From NCBI GenBank assembly GCA_963693305.1, contig OY855905.1, positions 26,913,937 to 26,977,936 of the forward strand: DNA of 64,000 bases, read 5' to 3'. How positions within the stretch are numbered: position 1 is the first letter of the stretch; the number at the start of each line of letters is the position of its first letter. A program made the position numbers and the translations under genes. The notes beneath the pieces were generated by a model, which was given only the letters and a program-made list of their open reading frames with translations, searched no databases and had not been told where the DNA came from. Of this stretch, positions 1 to 12,300 are shown piece after piece. The DNA is from Meandrina meandrites (lineage: Eukaryota; Cnidaria; Anthozoa; Scleractinia; Meandrinidae).

Positions 1-190
1 AAGGACATTAGCGGTTTCTTGACTTTAAAAGCTTGAAATTATTGAAAAACGGGTGCACGCGCGTAAACAACTGCAAATTCACCAAGGACAATTCAATGCG
101 TGCGACTTTGTTAAAACGTTAAGTTCGATAATGCGTAAGAAAATAATTAGAAACCATTATTTTCGTTTATTTCAGTCAGAATTCTACTAA

Positions 191-297
191 AACAATTAGA
201 TTATTCGCTCTCAATTTCTATGAGGTGATAGTTGATTCGGCCTGCGGCCTCATCAACTATCACCTCATAGAAATCTCGAGCTCATAATCTAATTGTT
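191..297. repeat. Near-perfect 107-bp palindrome upstream of PTCD3
   Basis: Two arms beginning AACAATTAGATTAT meet around position 244, with the centre reading GGCCTGCGGCC. The arms hold the complementary blocks ATGAGGTGATAGTTGAT and ATCAACTATCACCTCAT. It ends about 60 bp before the PTCD3 start codon. It could be a small foldback MITE inserted in the promoter, or a hairpin in the 5' UTR if transcription starts further upstream. Confidence 0.8.
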
Positions 298-356
298 AAA
301 TAGTGGGAACTGGTGACTAACCAGCGGCGTCCTATCCATATCGCGGGCTCTCGAGA

Positions 357-369
357 CAAGATGGCGGCC
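357..369 (+). promoter_or_regulatory. YY1-type motif overlapping the PTCD3 start codon
   Basis: CAAGATGGCGGCC matches the YY1 consensus (AANATGGCG) and includes the initiator ATG. YY1 sites at or just after the start codon are common in housekeeping and mitochondrial-ribosome genes of animals. The same core lies close to the starts of the other three genes in this window. Confidence 0.5.
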
Positions 370-3300
370 ATGTGCGGTCGATGTGCACGAAAACTACAAC
401 ATCTTCGCATAGCTTGGCACACATCACTGAGGTAAAACATCCAACTGACATTTAGATAGTTATCATGAAGCTGTGCTCTTCAGAAGAGTTACGATCGCAG
501 TTAAATCGTGGCAGTAAAAAAGTCACTGTTGTAAATGCCGCTTCAATAGTTTGCATGGGTAACTAATACTCTCTCTGCTATAGATGTAAAGCTTTGTAAG
601 TCTTAAAAATGACGTCCATTACTTAATTTTTGGCCTCAAAGCAACGATAGTTGGGTTAGAAAAACTTATCTGCGGTTATTGTTATTACTTGGTTTCCACA
701 ACATAAGTTTACTTACACCCTGTCAATGCCAAACCCTGAGAGAGGTGCGGTATTGCGGAATATCAAAATATCAAATCTTCCTATCACTTTTGATAAATCA
801 AATATTTTCTTATACATTTCTTCTATTTTTTCTTGATAATATCATGATATTTTGAGGGTGATACAAGGCAATGATATTTTGATATTCTCCAGTGCACAAG
901 ATACCAGCATATCATGATATTATCAAAATCTCATGATATTATCAAAATATCAAGAGGTCTCTCAAGATATCAAGCGGTTGCTAAAGTAAAGTGATATGTT
1001 GTGAGGAATGATATTTTGATATATCATGATATTATCAAAATCTCATGATATTATCAAAATATCAAAGAGAGAATCAAAATCTCAAGAGTTTGATAAGAAG
1101 ACTTTATCTCTGATAGGGTTTGATATTTTGATATATCATGATATTATCAAAATCTCATGATATTATCAAAATCTCAAAGAGAGAATCAAAATCTCAAGAG
1201 TTTGATAAGAAGACTTTATCTCTGATAGGGTTTGATATCTTGATATATCATGATATTATCAAAATATCAAAGAGAGAATCAAAATCTCAAGAGTTTGATA
1301 AGAAGATTTTATCTCTGATAGGGTTTGATATCTTGATAAGAAGACTTTATCTCTGATAGGGTTTGATATCTTGATATATCATGATATTATCAAAATATCA
1401 AAGAGAGAATCAAAATCTCAAGAGTTTAACTGTCTGTATCACCCTCATCTAGCAAAGTTCGAAGAGATAAGGGGTGTGAATACAGAATCTTGCGAACAAG
1501 GCTTTCGGAGATTAAACCAGTACCTTGAACTGACTAGGAAAATGACACAGTTTAAGAGGAACGTGCTGTTCTGGTTTGTAAACGAGTGTTTCAACAGTGA
1601 CTTAGAAGCCGAATTAAAAAGAAAGCAGTTGTTGTAATTTTAAAGACAGTTCATTCTAGCTTTTTACATGAGTTATGTATGATGTAAATAATAAAATGTT
1701 GACGCTTATAGAACGAGAAACGTTGTTGTTTCTGTATTATATAAATGACTGGGTGACTAAAAGAGGAATTTTTTTATTGGCTTTCGCGCGACTCCGGCCG
1801 GTAATAGAAAAAAGTAAATTAACTTTTTATTAGCCTCGCAGTTAGTGTATGCGCTTGAAGAACGAGAGTTAGCATTAGTGATTGACTGTCTTGTATAACA
1901 CGGTCATAGAAAATTTACATTTGTCATTGCTCCTCTCGCGTTTTACGCTTTTTAATATCAAGATATCACCGTGTTATCCAATATTCATGTGTAGTGTGCT
2001 TGTTACGGCTCATGGATTAAAGAACGAAATATATTCATGTGTAGTGTGCTTGTGTCGGCGCATGGATTAAAGAACGAAATATATTCATGTCTAGTGTGCC
2101 TTTTACGGCTCATGGATTAAAGACCGAAATATATTCATGTGTAGTGTGCTTGTGTCGGCTCATGGATAAAAGAACGACATATATTCATGTGTAGCGTGCT
2201 TGTTTCGGCTCGTGGATTTAAGAACGAAATATATTCATGTGTAGCGTGCTAGTAATATCCAGATTTGATAATATCATGATAATATCAAAATATCAAGGTA
2301 CCATCGTGTTATCAAATATGACATCAAGGTGATATCCAGATTTGATAATATCATGATAATATCAAAATATCATGATACCATCGTGTTATCAAATATGAGA
2401 TCAAGGTGATATCCAGATTTGATAATATCATGATAATATCAAAATATCATGATACCATCGTGTTATCAAATATGATATCATGGTAATGTCCAGATTTGAT
2501 AATATCATGATAATATCAAAATATCATGATGATATCAAGATTTGATAATATCATGATAATATCAAAATATCAAGGTACCATCGTGTTATCAAATATGATA
2601 TCATGGTAATGTCCAGATTTGATAATATCATGATAATATCAGAAGCTTTCTGATATTTTGATATTCATCAAAATATCATGATGATATCAAGATTTGATAA
2701 TATCATGATAATATCAAAATATCAAGGTAACATCGTGTTATCAAATATGATATCATGGTAATGTCCAGATTTGATAATATCATGATAATATCAGAAGCTT
2801 TCTGATATTTTGATATTCTGCAATCCCGCACCTTAGTGCAAACCCTCCGCCTCCTCTCATCACCCTCTCTCCCTCCCATACACAGGGTTGGACGTTAGCG
2901 CTCACCAGAAACTCATAAGGAGTTGAAACGTGTAACACGCGTTCACAGCGTCCGAATATTCAGTTTGTCAAGTACCATATTTGGCAACACAAAGAGTTTG
3001 TACGCGAATGATTTACACACGCAACGACACGCAACAAAATTTTCGGTTTTGCGATAAGTCACTTGAATTCCGACCAAAACGCCATAAATTACTCACAGAA
3101 ACTAAAGAAATTCATTTAAGTATCAAGTGAAGTTCTCCAGACTACTGAATGACGACAAAACAGAAGAATTTAACCAAATTTAACTTCATTCAACCCAAGT
3201 TGTTCAAAAACAAGATTACGCCATTCAGCGCAAGCTAGCGCGCGCTGTGAATTTAACCCAGATATTGCAATTTTGATTGGTTGAATTTTTTCTCGTGATT

Positions 3301-6300
3301 TTCCAAATATGGTACTTAATGAAAACGAATGTTCAAACGCTTTGTACAATGCGAATCATAGGGAGTTACACGTTTCAACCCTTATGGGTTTCTGCGCTCA
3401 CTTAAATACTCCCCCAGGCGAGTGTCAATACTGTCGGGTGAGTACAGATCACTGATCACTCGCCCGGTTTGGCAAGTACAATTTTCAGCTCGAGAATATA
3501 TTATTCAAAATAAGCCTAACTTTCTACTTTCCACTCTAAAATGATTTACACTTAAAAGCTAATAGCTTACAATGTTTACCATTTTGAAATCTCCCACAAA
3601 CTAGGCGCTTTGTCACAAATTAATTTCTGGTTCGCAAACATACAAAAATAGCTTCCCTTGGTAATCGTTAAATGATGAAGGGACACTGCTATTTGAGCTC
3701 ACTTAGTGTTAAAATGTGGAGATTTGTTCCTTAGTGTGTCTAAAGTATCTGCTAGCAAGGACAAACTGCTCCTGATAACAGCTTTTCAACAACTGTCCGT
3801 GAATCTTGCGAATATGAAAAGGCAAGGACACAGAAATTTTCAACGAAGTGGCAATTGACCTATCATTGCAAAATGAAGAAAAAGCTAGACACACATGTAG
3901 ATAATGAGGGAATATTATTGGATTATGAGTCAGAGCCTGAGATGTTTGAAGAATATATATTGGAACACCTCGAAAATGAACTGAGAAATTCAACAGACAC
4001 CTTGTAAATGTCCTCAAACTAAGGAACAGTGTCAAACGTGATAGAAACAATTAATTTAAGTTTAATATTTTATGTTTGTGGGCAGTGGAGGGGGGGGGGG
4101 GTTAATGTTTTCTGTGTTTGTGTGGAGCTAGGAGACTGGGCGGGTGAAAAATTATCTGGGTGAGTGCAGCTCAAAGGTCACTTGCCCAAATGGTGACTGC
4201 TCCGAAATATTAGTTTCAAACCCTGCATACACCTAGAATTTGTCAGGTATTTTATGATTTTTTTACGTCAGGATGTTGCAAATGCCCCATGCTCAGATCA
4301 GCTCACATGGAGCCTGATGATGGGACCTCTGGAAAGAGTGGAAATACACCCTCCTCCCCTCCCCCATGAGAAGGATCAAAATTTCACTTTTTTTTTCAAG
4401 CAAACTAAAAACCTAAAATTTATTTCAACCAGAAGAAGAGATTAAAGTAAATGCTCTGTTACAGCTTCAGTAAAAGCAAATTTAAATCAATTTAAAAGGA
4501 AAACCAGACATTAAAAGTGACATTTAAAAAAGAAAAAGTTCACTTGCATGCCAAGTGGCTTTTTTTGCAGATGGAGAAAATCCATTTTTTTTTGTGACTA
4601 GAAGTATCTCTGTTGTGGTTCAATTTTATCCTTCGTTCAAATTTTGTTTTCCTTTGTTTTTGGTTATGGTAATGTGTGATAATGAGTTTAAAACAGAGGA
4701 AACCAACATTTGAACCAAGGATAAAATTGAACCACAACATCTCTACCCTCCCAAGTTGGGATTCCAGTTCACGACTAACTCTTTTCATGTCTTATCTAGT
4801 TGTCCTGACAATTCACTTGAAGTACTCATTTTTGGGACAGAGAGAGGCAGTTTAAGATGAACATGTCTTGCCTAAGCAGTATAACAGCATTAAATTATTG
4901 ATCCTGGCCAGGGCTTGAATCTGTACCTCCAAGTCCAAAATCTAACTGAGCAACCATTAGACCACACCGACCACCTTTTACACTAATGAACTTGTGATGG
5001 TAACCTGATCTATGGTAATTTTACAATGTACATGTATACAGTAAAAGCCTAGGGGCCCATCAGGCCAGAACTTATCCTGGTTTCAGTAGCATGAAGCGAC
5101 TAGGAGTATTGCTACTCCCACCCTGGATGGGATGCTAGTCCATCGCAGGGTTACCCCCAGCAGCAAATTCGCCGGTACCCATTTTATACACCTGGGTGGA
5201 GAGAGGCACTGAGAGTAAAGTGTCTTGCCTAAGAACACAACGCAGTGCCCCGGCCAGGGCTCGAACCCGGACCGCCCAATCTGAGTCCAGCACACTAACC
5301 ATTAGGCCACAGCGCCTCCCACACAATCACAGTGTATATGGACTGTTGTTTTAATTTGTTTTGTTTTATCTTTTCAGGTCATTATGCACAGCATCTTCTA
5401 AGTCATCATCTGATGAAGTTAATGATGAAAGTAAGGAATAGTCTGAAATCATACACGTGATTTCAAAAATCAAACGAGCATGATTTCCGACCAAATTGCG
5501 TTCTACTCAGTTCAATTACCATTATTAATTGTGTTGAATTTTTTCTGGGATTGTATTAGGAAGGCCTGTACAGTATGTGTATTTCTTAGTGGAAAAATTA
5601 TACCATGTATACTGTGTCATTGGTGGGGCAAGAGTTTAATGTAAGTCTAAATCAGGGCTTTCAATGAGATCCGACACCTGCTGGAATTCTGGCAGATATT
5701 CCGTCATGTATTGCCAGCTAAAATTCATGAAGTTCGTTCGGGTTACAAAGTTGTGAACATAATCTACAATGTATTGTGCCAGAGATGTTCTTCAAAGTTA
5801 ACATAATCACTCTCTTTTAAGTTTCAAGGGACATTTGGTCATTATTCACTTCTCCAAAGAAAAGGTGAGTTGCTATTAATACTTGTTTTAACGACCTTAG
5901 AAAACAAATTATGAGGTCGGAGAGATACATGTACATTTCATTTCTTACAAACAGTCGAATCCCAATAACTCAAACCTCCCTGGTCATTTTCTTACTACCA
6001 ATAATTTTACCCTCAGTAACTCAAACATTTTTCGATCTCCCTTGAAAGTTTGAGTTATTAGGATTCAACTATAAATTATGTATCATAAACATTTGAGGTG
6101 AAGAAAGAATAATTGTGGTGTGGGCCGGGAGAGTATGGATTGGAAAAGATCAAAGTTGGCTATTTTGAGTCAGAGTTTTCTTCCAGTATGTGGTCAGGGG
6201 CACTGCGTTGTGTTCTTGGGCAAGATACTTTACTCTCATAGTGCCTCTCTCAACCCAGGTGTATAAATGGGTACCGGCGAATTTACTGCTGGGGGTAACC

Positions 6301-9300
6301 CTGCGATGGACTAGCATCCCATCCAGGGGGGAGTAGAGATACTCCTAGTCGCTTCATGCTACAGAAACTGGGATAAGCTCCGGCCTGATGGGCCACTAGG
6401 CTCATATACAGACTTTTATGTGGCACTTTACACCTAGCTCTCAGATTGCCTGTCTCTACTCAATGCGCATATTGGGTAATGGTGAACTGACTGCTTATAT
6501 TGATTATCATAATCTGAAACAAAGGAAAATAAAAATCAAACTGGTTTGAAAAATTTTAAACCAAGGTAAAATTTAAACCGCAACATATACTTCAAAAGTC
6601 TGCATTTGTCACACACTGTTTAGCACCAGGGCTTTTCTCACTTATATAATAGGCATATTTATGATTATGGTCTGTGTTCAAGCCTAGTGGCCCATCAGAC
6701 CTGCGCTTATCCCAGTTTCAGTAGCGTGAAGGTACTACTAGTCCATCACAGGGTTACCCCTCCCCCCAGCATCAAGTTTGCCAGTACCCTGTCCCATTTA
6801 TACACTTGAGTGGAGAGAAGCACTGCTAGAGAGTGTTGCCCAAGAACACAACACAATGACCCTGGTCATGCTTGAGTCTGGACCACTTGATCCAGAGCCC
6901 AGCACACTAACCATTACCCATGACTCCTACCACTAGGTGCATGTTTCATATTGTGCGTATCGTAGTATAGTGGTTACAGTTGTACATGTAATTTCAGTTA
7001 TGTTGCATACCACATATTTATCAGAGTTAAAAATCACACTTTCAAAAGTTATTGGGATGTCAATCAAGTCACAAATAGGGGGCTGGATGTACAATTTTAT
7101 GCTTTCAAAATACAGATCTTTCTTAAACAACTTTGGTGCCAAATTTCATACTCATTGGACAGATATTGACCAACTAGTTATGACTATGTGCCAGTTAGCA
7201 CTCTTAGGGGTTTAAGGGCTTACCTCAAGTACTATCACATGCATTGCATTTTTTTTCTGTCATAGAGATCCAATGGCTGTACTGAAAGCACTGGCATCAA
7301 CCGTGCAGCCTGTGAGTATCTTGTGCTTGTCTTGGTAGTCGTTGTTGTGAGATTTAACCCATTGACTCCTAAACCATAACTGGCTATACCTGGCGCGTTT
7401 TTGGACACTCAATTTTCCGTAGAATTTTTCGTAGATGTCTACGCCATTGTGTAGATGTCTAAAGTTAGATGTCCACGCCATATAGCCGTATAGCTGTATA
7501 GCCGTACATCCTTATGATCCTTTATATATAGGTTACATTTAATTCCAACCTCTACGCCTCTACGTTCTTTTCTACGCCTCGACGGTTCTATTTCTTAATT
7601 CCAACCTCTACGCCTCTACGTTCTTTTCTACGCCTCGACGGTTCTATTTCTTAATTCCAACCTCTACGCCTCTACGTTCTTTTCTACGCCTCGACGATTC
7701 TATTTCTTAATTCCAACCTCTACGCCTCTACGTTCTTTTCTACGCCTCGACGGTTCTATTTCTTAATTCCAACCTCTACGCCTCTACGTTCTTTTCTACG
7801 CCTCGACGATTCTATTTCTTAATTCCAACCTCTACGCCTCTACGTTCTTTTCTATGCCTCGACGGTTCTATTTCTTAATTCCAACCTCTACGCCTCTACG
7901 TTCTTTTCTACGCCTCGACGGTTATATTTCTTAATTCCAACCTCTACGCCTCTACGTTCTTTTCTACGCCTCGACGATTCTATTTCTTAATTCCAACCTC
8001 TACGCCTCTACGTTCTTTTCTACGCCTCGACGGTTATATTTCTTAATTCCAACCTCTACGCCTCTACGTTCGTTAATACGCCTTAAGTCTAATCTCTACG
8101 CCTCTACCGTTCTACTTCTTCTACTGCTCTAATGTATATTCTTCGTTCTTGAAACGTCAGAGCCCAAACACGCTTAACACAATGTTATTCCTCGTTCTAA
8201 AAGAGTAAAAATGTAGACGAATCGACTTGTACGAAAATCATCTCATAGGCAAAACGACCGACATTCGGTGAGAAACGTATTTCAATGCGCGGATATAATA
8301 ACACCGTCTTAGATGCATGGAGCTATTAATCCGTTTTTTTAATAAACATATTCCATTTAAGTTAAAACCGTTATTGTACATTACCATTTTCCTTTAGAAG
8401 CTGCTTGAAAACTGTACGTGAGGGCACATTGCGTGACGAGCTAAAAATACTTCTATGAATTAAGACGACAAACAACAGACTTGTAACAATAGACAATAGA
8501 ATTCGCCAATATCCCCTGACAAAGAATTTGCAGCACCTATTAACATATTAAACTAAACGATTCAATCGATGCCTGGAACGGATGTCGGTCGTTTCGCATA
8601 CAAGTCGTTTCGCATACAAGTCGATTCGCATACATCGAAAAAGTGCAAAATACATTGAAAAAGTTCTCATAAACACTCTAACAAGATAGCAGAGATAACA
8701 GAGAAATTAACTTAACCTCAACCCGGCGATATGCGCGTGTTGTTATGTATCGTGCGTTATTTCTGTTCGGCACAACGAACGCATTGACAGCGCGTAGACT
8801 AAGTTCAAGTTTAACTTCCCATGCACAATATCTAGAAGAATTTTGTTATGTTGTTTAAATGCTTTTCGCGGTTTGATACTAAACCCGGCCCACAAAATAT
8901 CACACATAAAAAACTTGCAACTGCAGTGCCACAGTCGTGTATATATAGCGAACATCACTCAAGGTGGCTAACTACGCCACGACACGACTTTCTTTCTTCC
9001 ATCAAAATACCAGCTCTTAGCTTTACTTAGATGCTCAAGTTGTTGGTCAGTTGCTAGGATGAGAGGCCATAATTTTTGCTGCCGTGGCCGGCGCCAAGTG
9101 CTGGAGGGTGATTGTGGCCGTGTTTTCCCTGCTGGAACCCATCTCCTTGCTGTATCACCATGATGGCTTTACAATGATTCCCCGTTGGTCGCAAGGCAAG
9201 CCTTTGGATTATTTATACATGTAACTTCAAATGTTGTTTTTTTCCTTTGTTGGCATGATTTTAGTTATTGCTTGTAAAGACAAAGAGAAAAAAATCACAC

Positions 9301-12300
9301 CTTCCTCGCACGCGGCACGAATTAGCTGTTTCTGTAAAAAAAAAAAGTCAAGTGTAGTGAATCAAAATTTGAAAACAAAGCAACAAAACATACTTACCTT
9401 GCGCGGGCCACTTATAAATATCTATTGCTAAGGCTGTCAAAAGCTAAAAGCTTTTAAGCTCAATTTCGCGGATTTCTTAAGAAAAAATACCTAAACAATT
9501 TCTCGTACTCAGTTCGCGTCGCTCGGAATTCAAAATCACCTCCCTCTTGTGCTCGGTTTTGAATCTCAAATTAAAGAAAGTACACTCTAATAAGTTCTTA
9601 TAAGAACCTTTCTTATAAGAAGGTTAAGGTTGAGATAAACCAAAATTTTAAGAACGTAGTAAGAACAATCAGTTGATTAAAATAGTTTTTATTTTTGCTC
9701 AATTCTTATTTATAAGACTTACAAATAACTTCAACACTCGACAACACCATCGAAGTCCTCAGCTGAAATCTTAAGTCTGGTGTATCATCGAGGTAGCTGA
9801 CCAGTTATGGCACTATTTAGGCTTGCTGAAACTTGTTTTCGCTTTTTAAGAGTTGCTTGACCATTTTTTATCAACGCGAGCAATATTCCGAAAGAAAGTC
9901 GTGGCGCGCGTAGTTAGCCACCTTGAGTGATGTTCGCTATATATACATGACTGCGGCACTGCGGGTGCAAGTTTTTTATGTTAGATATTTTAGTATCAAA
10001 CCGCGAAAAGCATTTAAACAACATAACACTTTTTCGATGTATGCGAATCGACCAAGATCGTGTCGGCGACACGACTTCGATGTATGCGAATCGACCAAGA
10101 CCTTGTATGCGAAACGACCTCGATGTATGCGAATCGACTTGTATGCGAAACGACTTGTATGCGAAACCACCGGCTTCCCCTGGAACAGATCTTTGAAAAA
10201 TACCAACCTGTAGATTGCAAAGCTACACAGGCTAACTAAGGGACGGACCATTAGAAAAGTGATGGGGGGATGGGGAAAAAAAAACAAAAAAAAAATCATG
10301 CAAGGCAAAATGTCCGAAAAAAAAATTCATTCATGGAAAAACCCAACGAAAAAAAAATCATGCACAAGATGGGTCGCATTTTGATATTAAGCCAGAATTA
10401 TAATTCTTCTCGAAGAGTGTTCCAAAATGCACCAAATCGCATTAGAGCATGTCTAGATTTTCAAAATTTTCCCGGAGGACAATTCCCCCGGACCCCCCAA
10501 CGGAAATGGGCCTCCCAACATTTTAATACAGCAGGGGTAATTTGCCGAACGCCGAACGCACAATGCCAAACGCAGAACGCGGACCAAAATCACCGAAACA
10601 AGCAAAAACCAACCGGAGTGCTATCCAGGCTAACCGGAGTGTATCTTGTACTCAGGTTAGTCTAAAGATCACTCCGGTTAGCCTGAATATCGCTTAGGTT
10701 AGCCTAAAAAAGGCCCAGGTTAGCCTGTTTACGGTTAGCTCTCAATAATGGTAATGGCTTTGCTTGCTTCGGTGATTTTGTTCGGCGTTCGGCATTCTGT
10801 GCTCGGTGTTCGCAAAGTTACTCCCGTCACAATCCGTGCTAACCTTGGGTCCCCTCACCTCAAAATGCAACCCTGCTGGCCTGACAGGTATATAAATTAC
10901 GCAAATTTCAGTTCACTATGCACCTGTAAACTGCTACTTACTTTTTATGTCATAGAATAGATGGAAAGTAATGTTAACAAGCTATGTATTTAATGAATCA
11001 AAGTACCGGTAGCACCGTTTTTAATTAATTCAGTAGCAAATTGTGCATGAAGCAGATTTAATTTAAAAAAATTCGTGTAGAGGGCTGCAGCCAAAAAAAA
11101 ATTCTTGCACAGGCAATGGGCCAAAAAAAAAATTCTTGCAAGCCAAAAATCCCCCTCCCCCCCATCAGTTTTCTAATGGTCCGTCCCTAACGAGGGACGC
11201 GTGAAAATAACACTTCCGAGGGACGTGTGAAAATAAGACTTCCGCTCGAGAACTGCTCACGCATTCCTATCCAGTGACGTTTTTTTATCACCCACAGCGA
11301 AAAGTATTCCCTTGACAAATTAAAACAGTCCCTTGAGAGTATACAAAAATGTGTGTCAGAGAGTGCCACTATGATCCCTATTCTTACCATTTTCGCTTGG
11401 TAACCAAGCAAAATAGTCAAAAAAAAAGGTTGCAATTAAAATGAAAACTTACAAAATTAAAGTTGAAGCTGATAAAGTTCAAAACAAGAGGTGTATAAAA
11501 TTACAAGAAAAGCCGTATAACAGTAGAATTTAAAATTGAAACTTAGAGCAGTAGAAGAAGTAGAACGGTAGAGGCGTAGAGATTAGACTTAAGGCGTATT
11601 AACGAACGTAGAGGCGTAGAGGTTGGAATTAAGAAATATAACCGTCGAGGCGTAGAAAAGAACGTAGAGGCGTAGAGGTTGGAATTAAGAAATAGAATCG
11701 TCGAGGCGTAGAAAAGAACGTAGAGGCGTAGAGGTTGGAATTAAGAAATAGAATCGTCGAGGCATAGAAAAGAACGTAGAGGCGTAGAGGTTGGAATTAA
11801 GAAATATAACCGTAGAGGCGTAGAGGTTGGAATTAACAAATATAACCGTCGAGGCGTAGAAAAGAACGTAGAGGCGTAGAGGTTGGAATTAAGAAATAGA
11901 ATCGTCGAGGCATAGAAAAGAACGTAGAGGCGTAGAGGTTGGAATTAAGAAATATAACCGTCGAGGCGTAGAAAAGAACGTAGAGGCGTAGAGGTTGGAA
12001 TTAAGAAATATAACTGTCGTGGCGTAGAAAAGAACGTAGAGACGTAGAGGTTGGAATTAAGAAATAGAACCGTCGAGGCGTAGAAAAGAACGTAGAGGCG
12101 TAGAGGTTGGAATTAAGAAATAGAACCGTCAAGGCCTAGAGGTTGTAATTAAGAAATATAACCGTACAACCGTAGAGGTTGGAATTAAGAAATAGAAACG
12201 TCGAGGCGTAGAGGTTGGGATTAAAAAAAAAAGAAAGTAGATTTGAGGAGGGGTAAGGAATTTAAAGTAAACGGGTAAAAACGTAAAGGTAAAGGAGTAT

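Larger units (their letters stand above)
743..2833. mobile_element. 2.1-kb DNA transposon with palindromic subterminal arrays (KDZ-like)
   Basis: Inverted ends AGGTGCGG..ATTGC.GAATATC are visible at 743 (plus strand) and 2833 (minus strand), extending as TATCAAAATATCA. Inside both ends are long arrays built on ATATCATGATAT and TTATCAAAAT. Between them lie a degenerate transposase C-terminus (1425-1637) and a 58-bp minisatellite (1978-2250). The flanks (CCTGAGAG / TAGTGCAA) show no clear target duplication, so the termini may extend or the site may have decayed. It lies in PTCD3 intron 1. Confidence 0.7.

Noticed and set aside
1138..1424. Frame with [20 protein letters not shown] repeats
   Set aside because: Translation of the subterminal satellite. 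Only the non-repetitive end (1425-1637) resembles a transposase.
7540..8113. CRISPR-like regular array
   Set aside because: The 56-bp units are tandem without unique spacers, in an intron of an animal gene, and have an inverted partner array. A satellite, not CRISPR.
9976..10308. 110-codon frame on the minus strand and its overlaps
   Set aside because: It translates the CGCATACAAG satellite arm and the edge of the Harbinger-type MITE.
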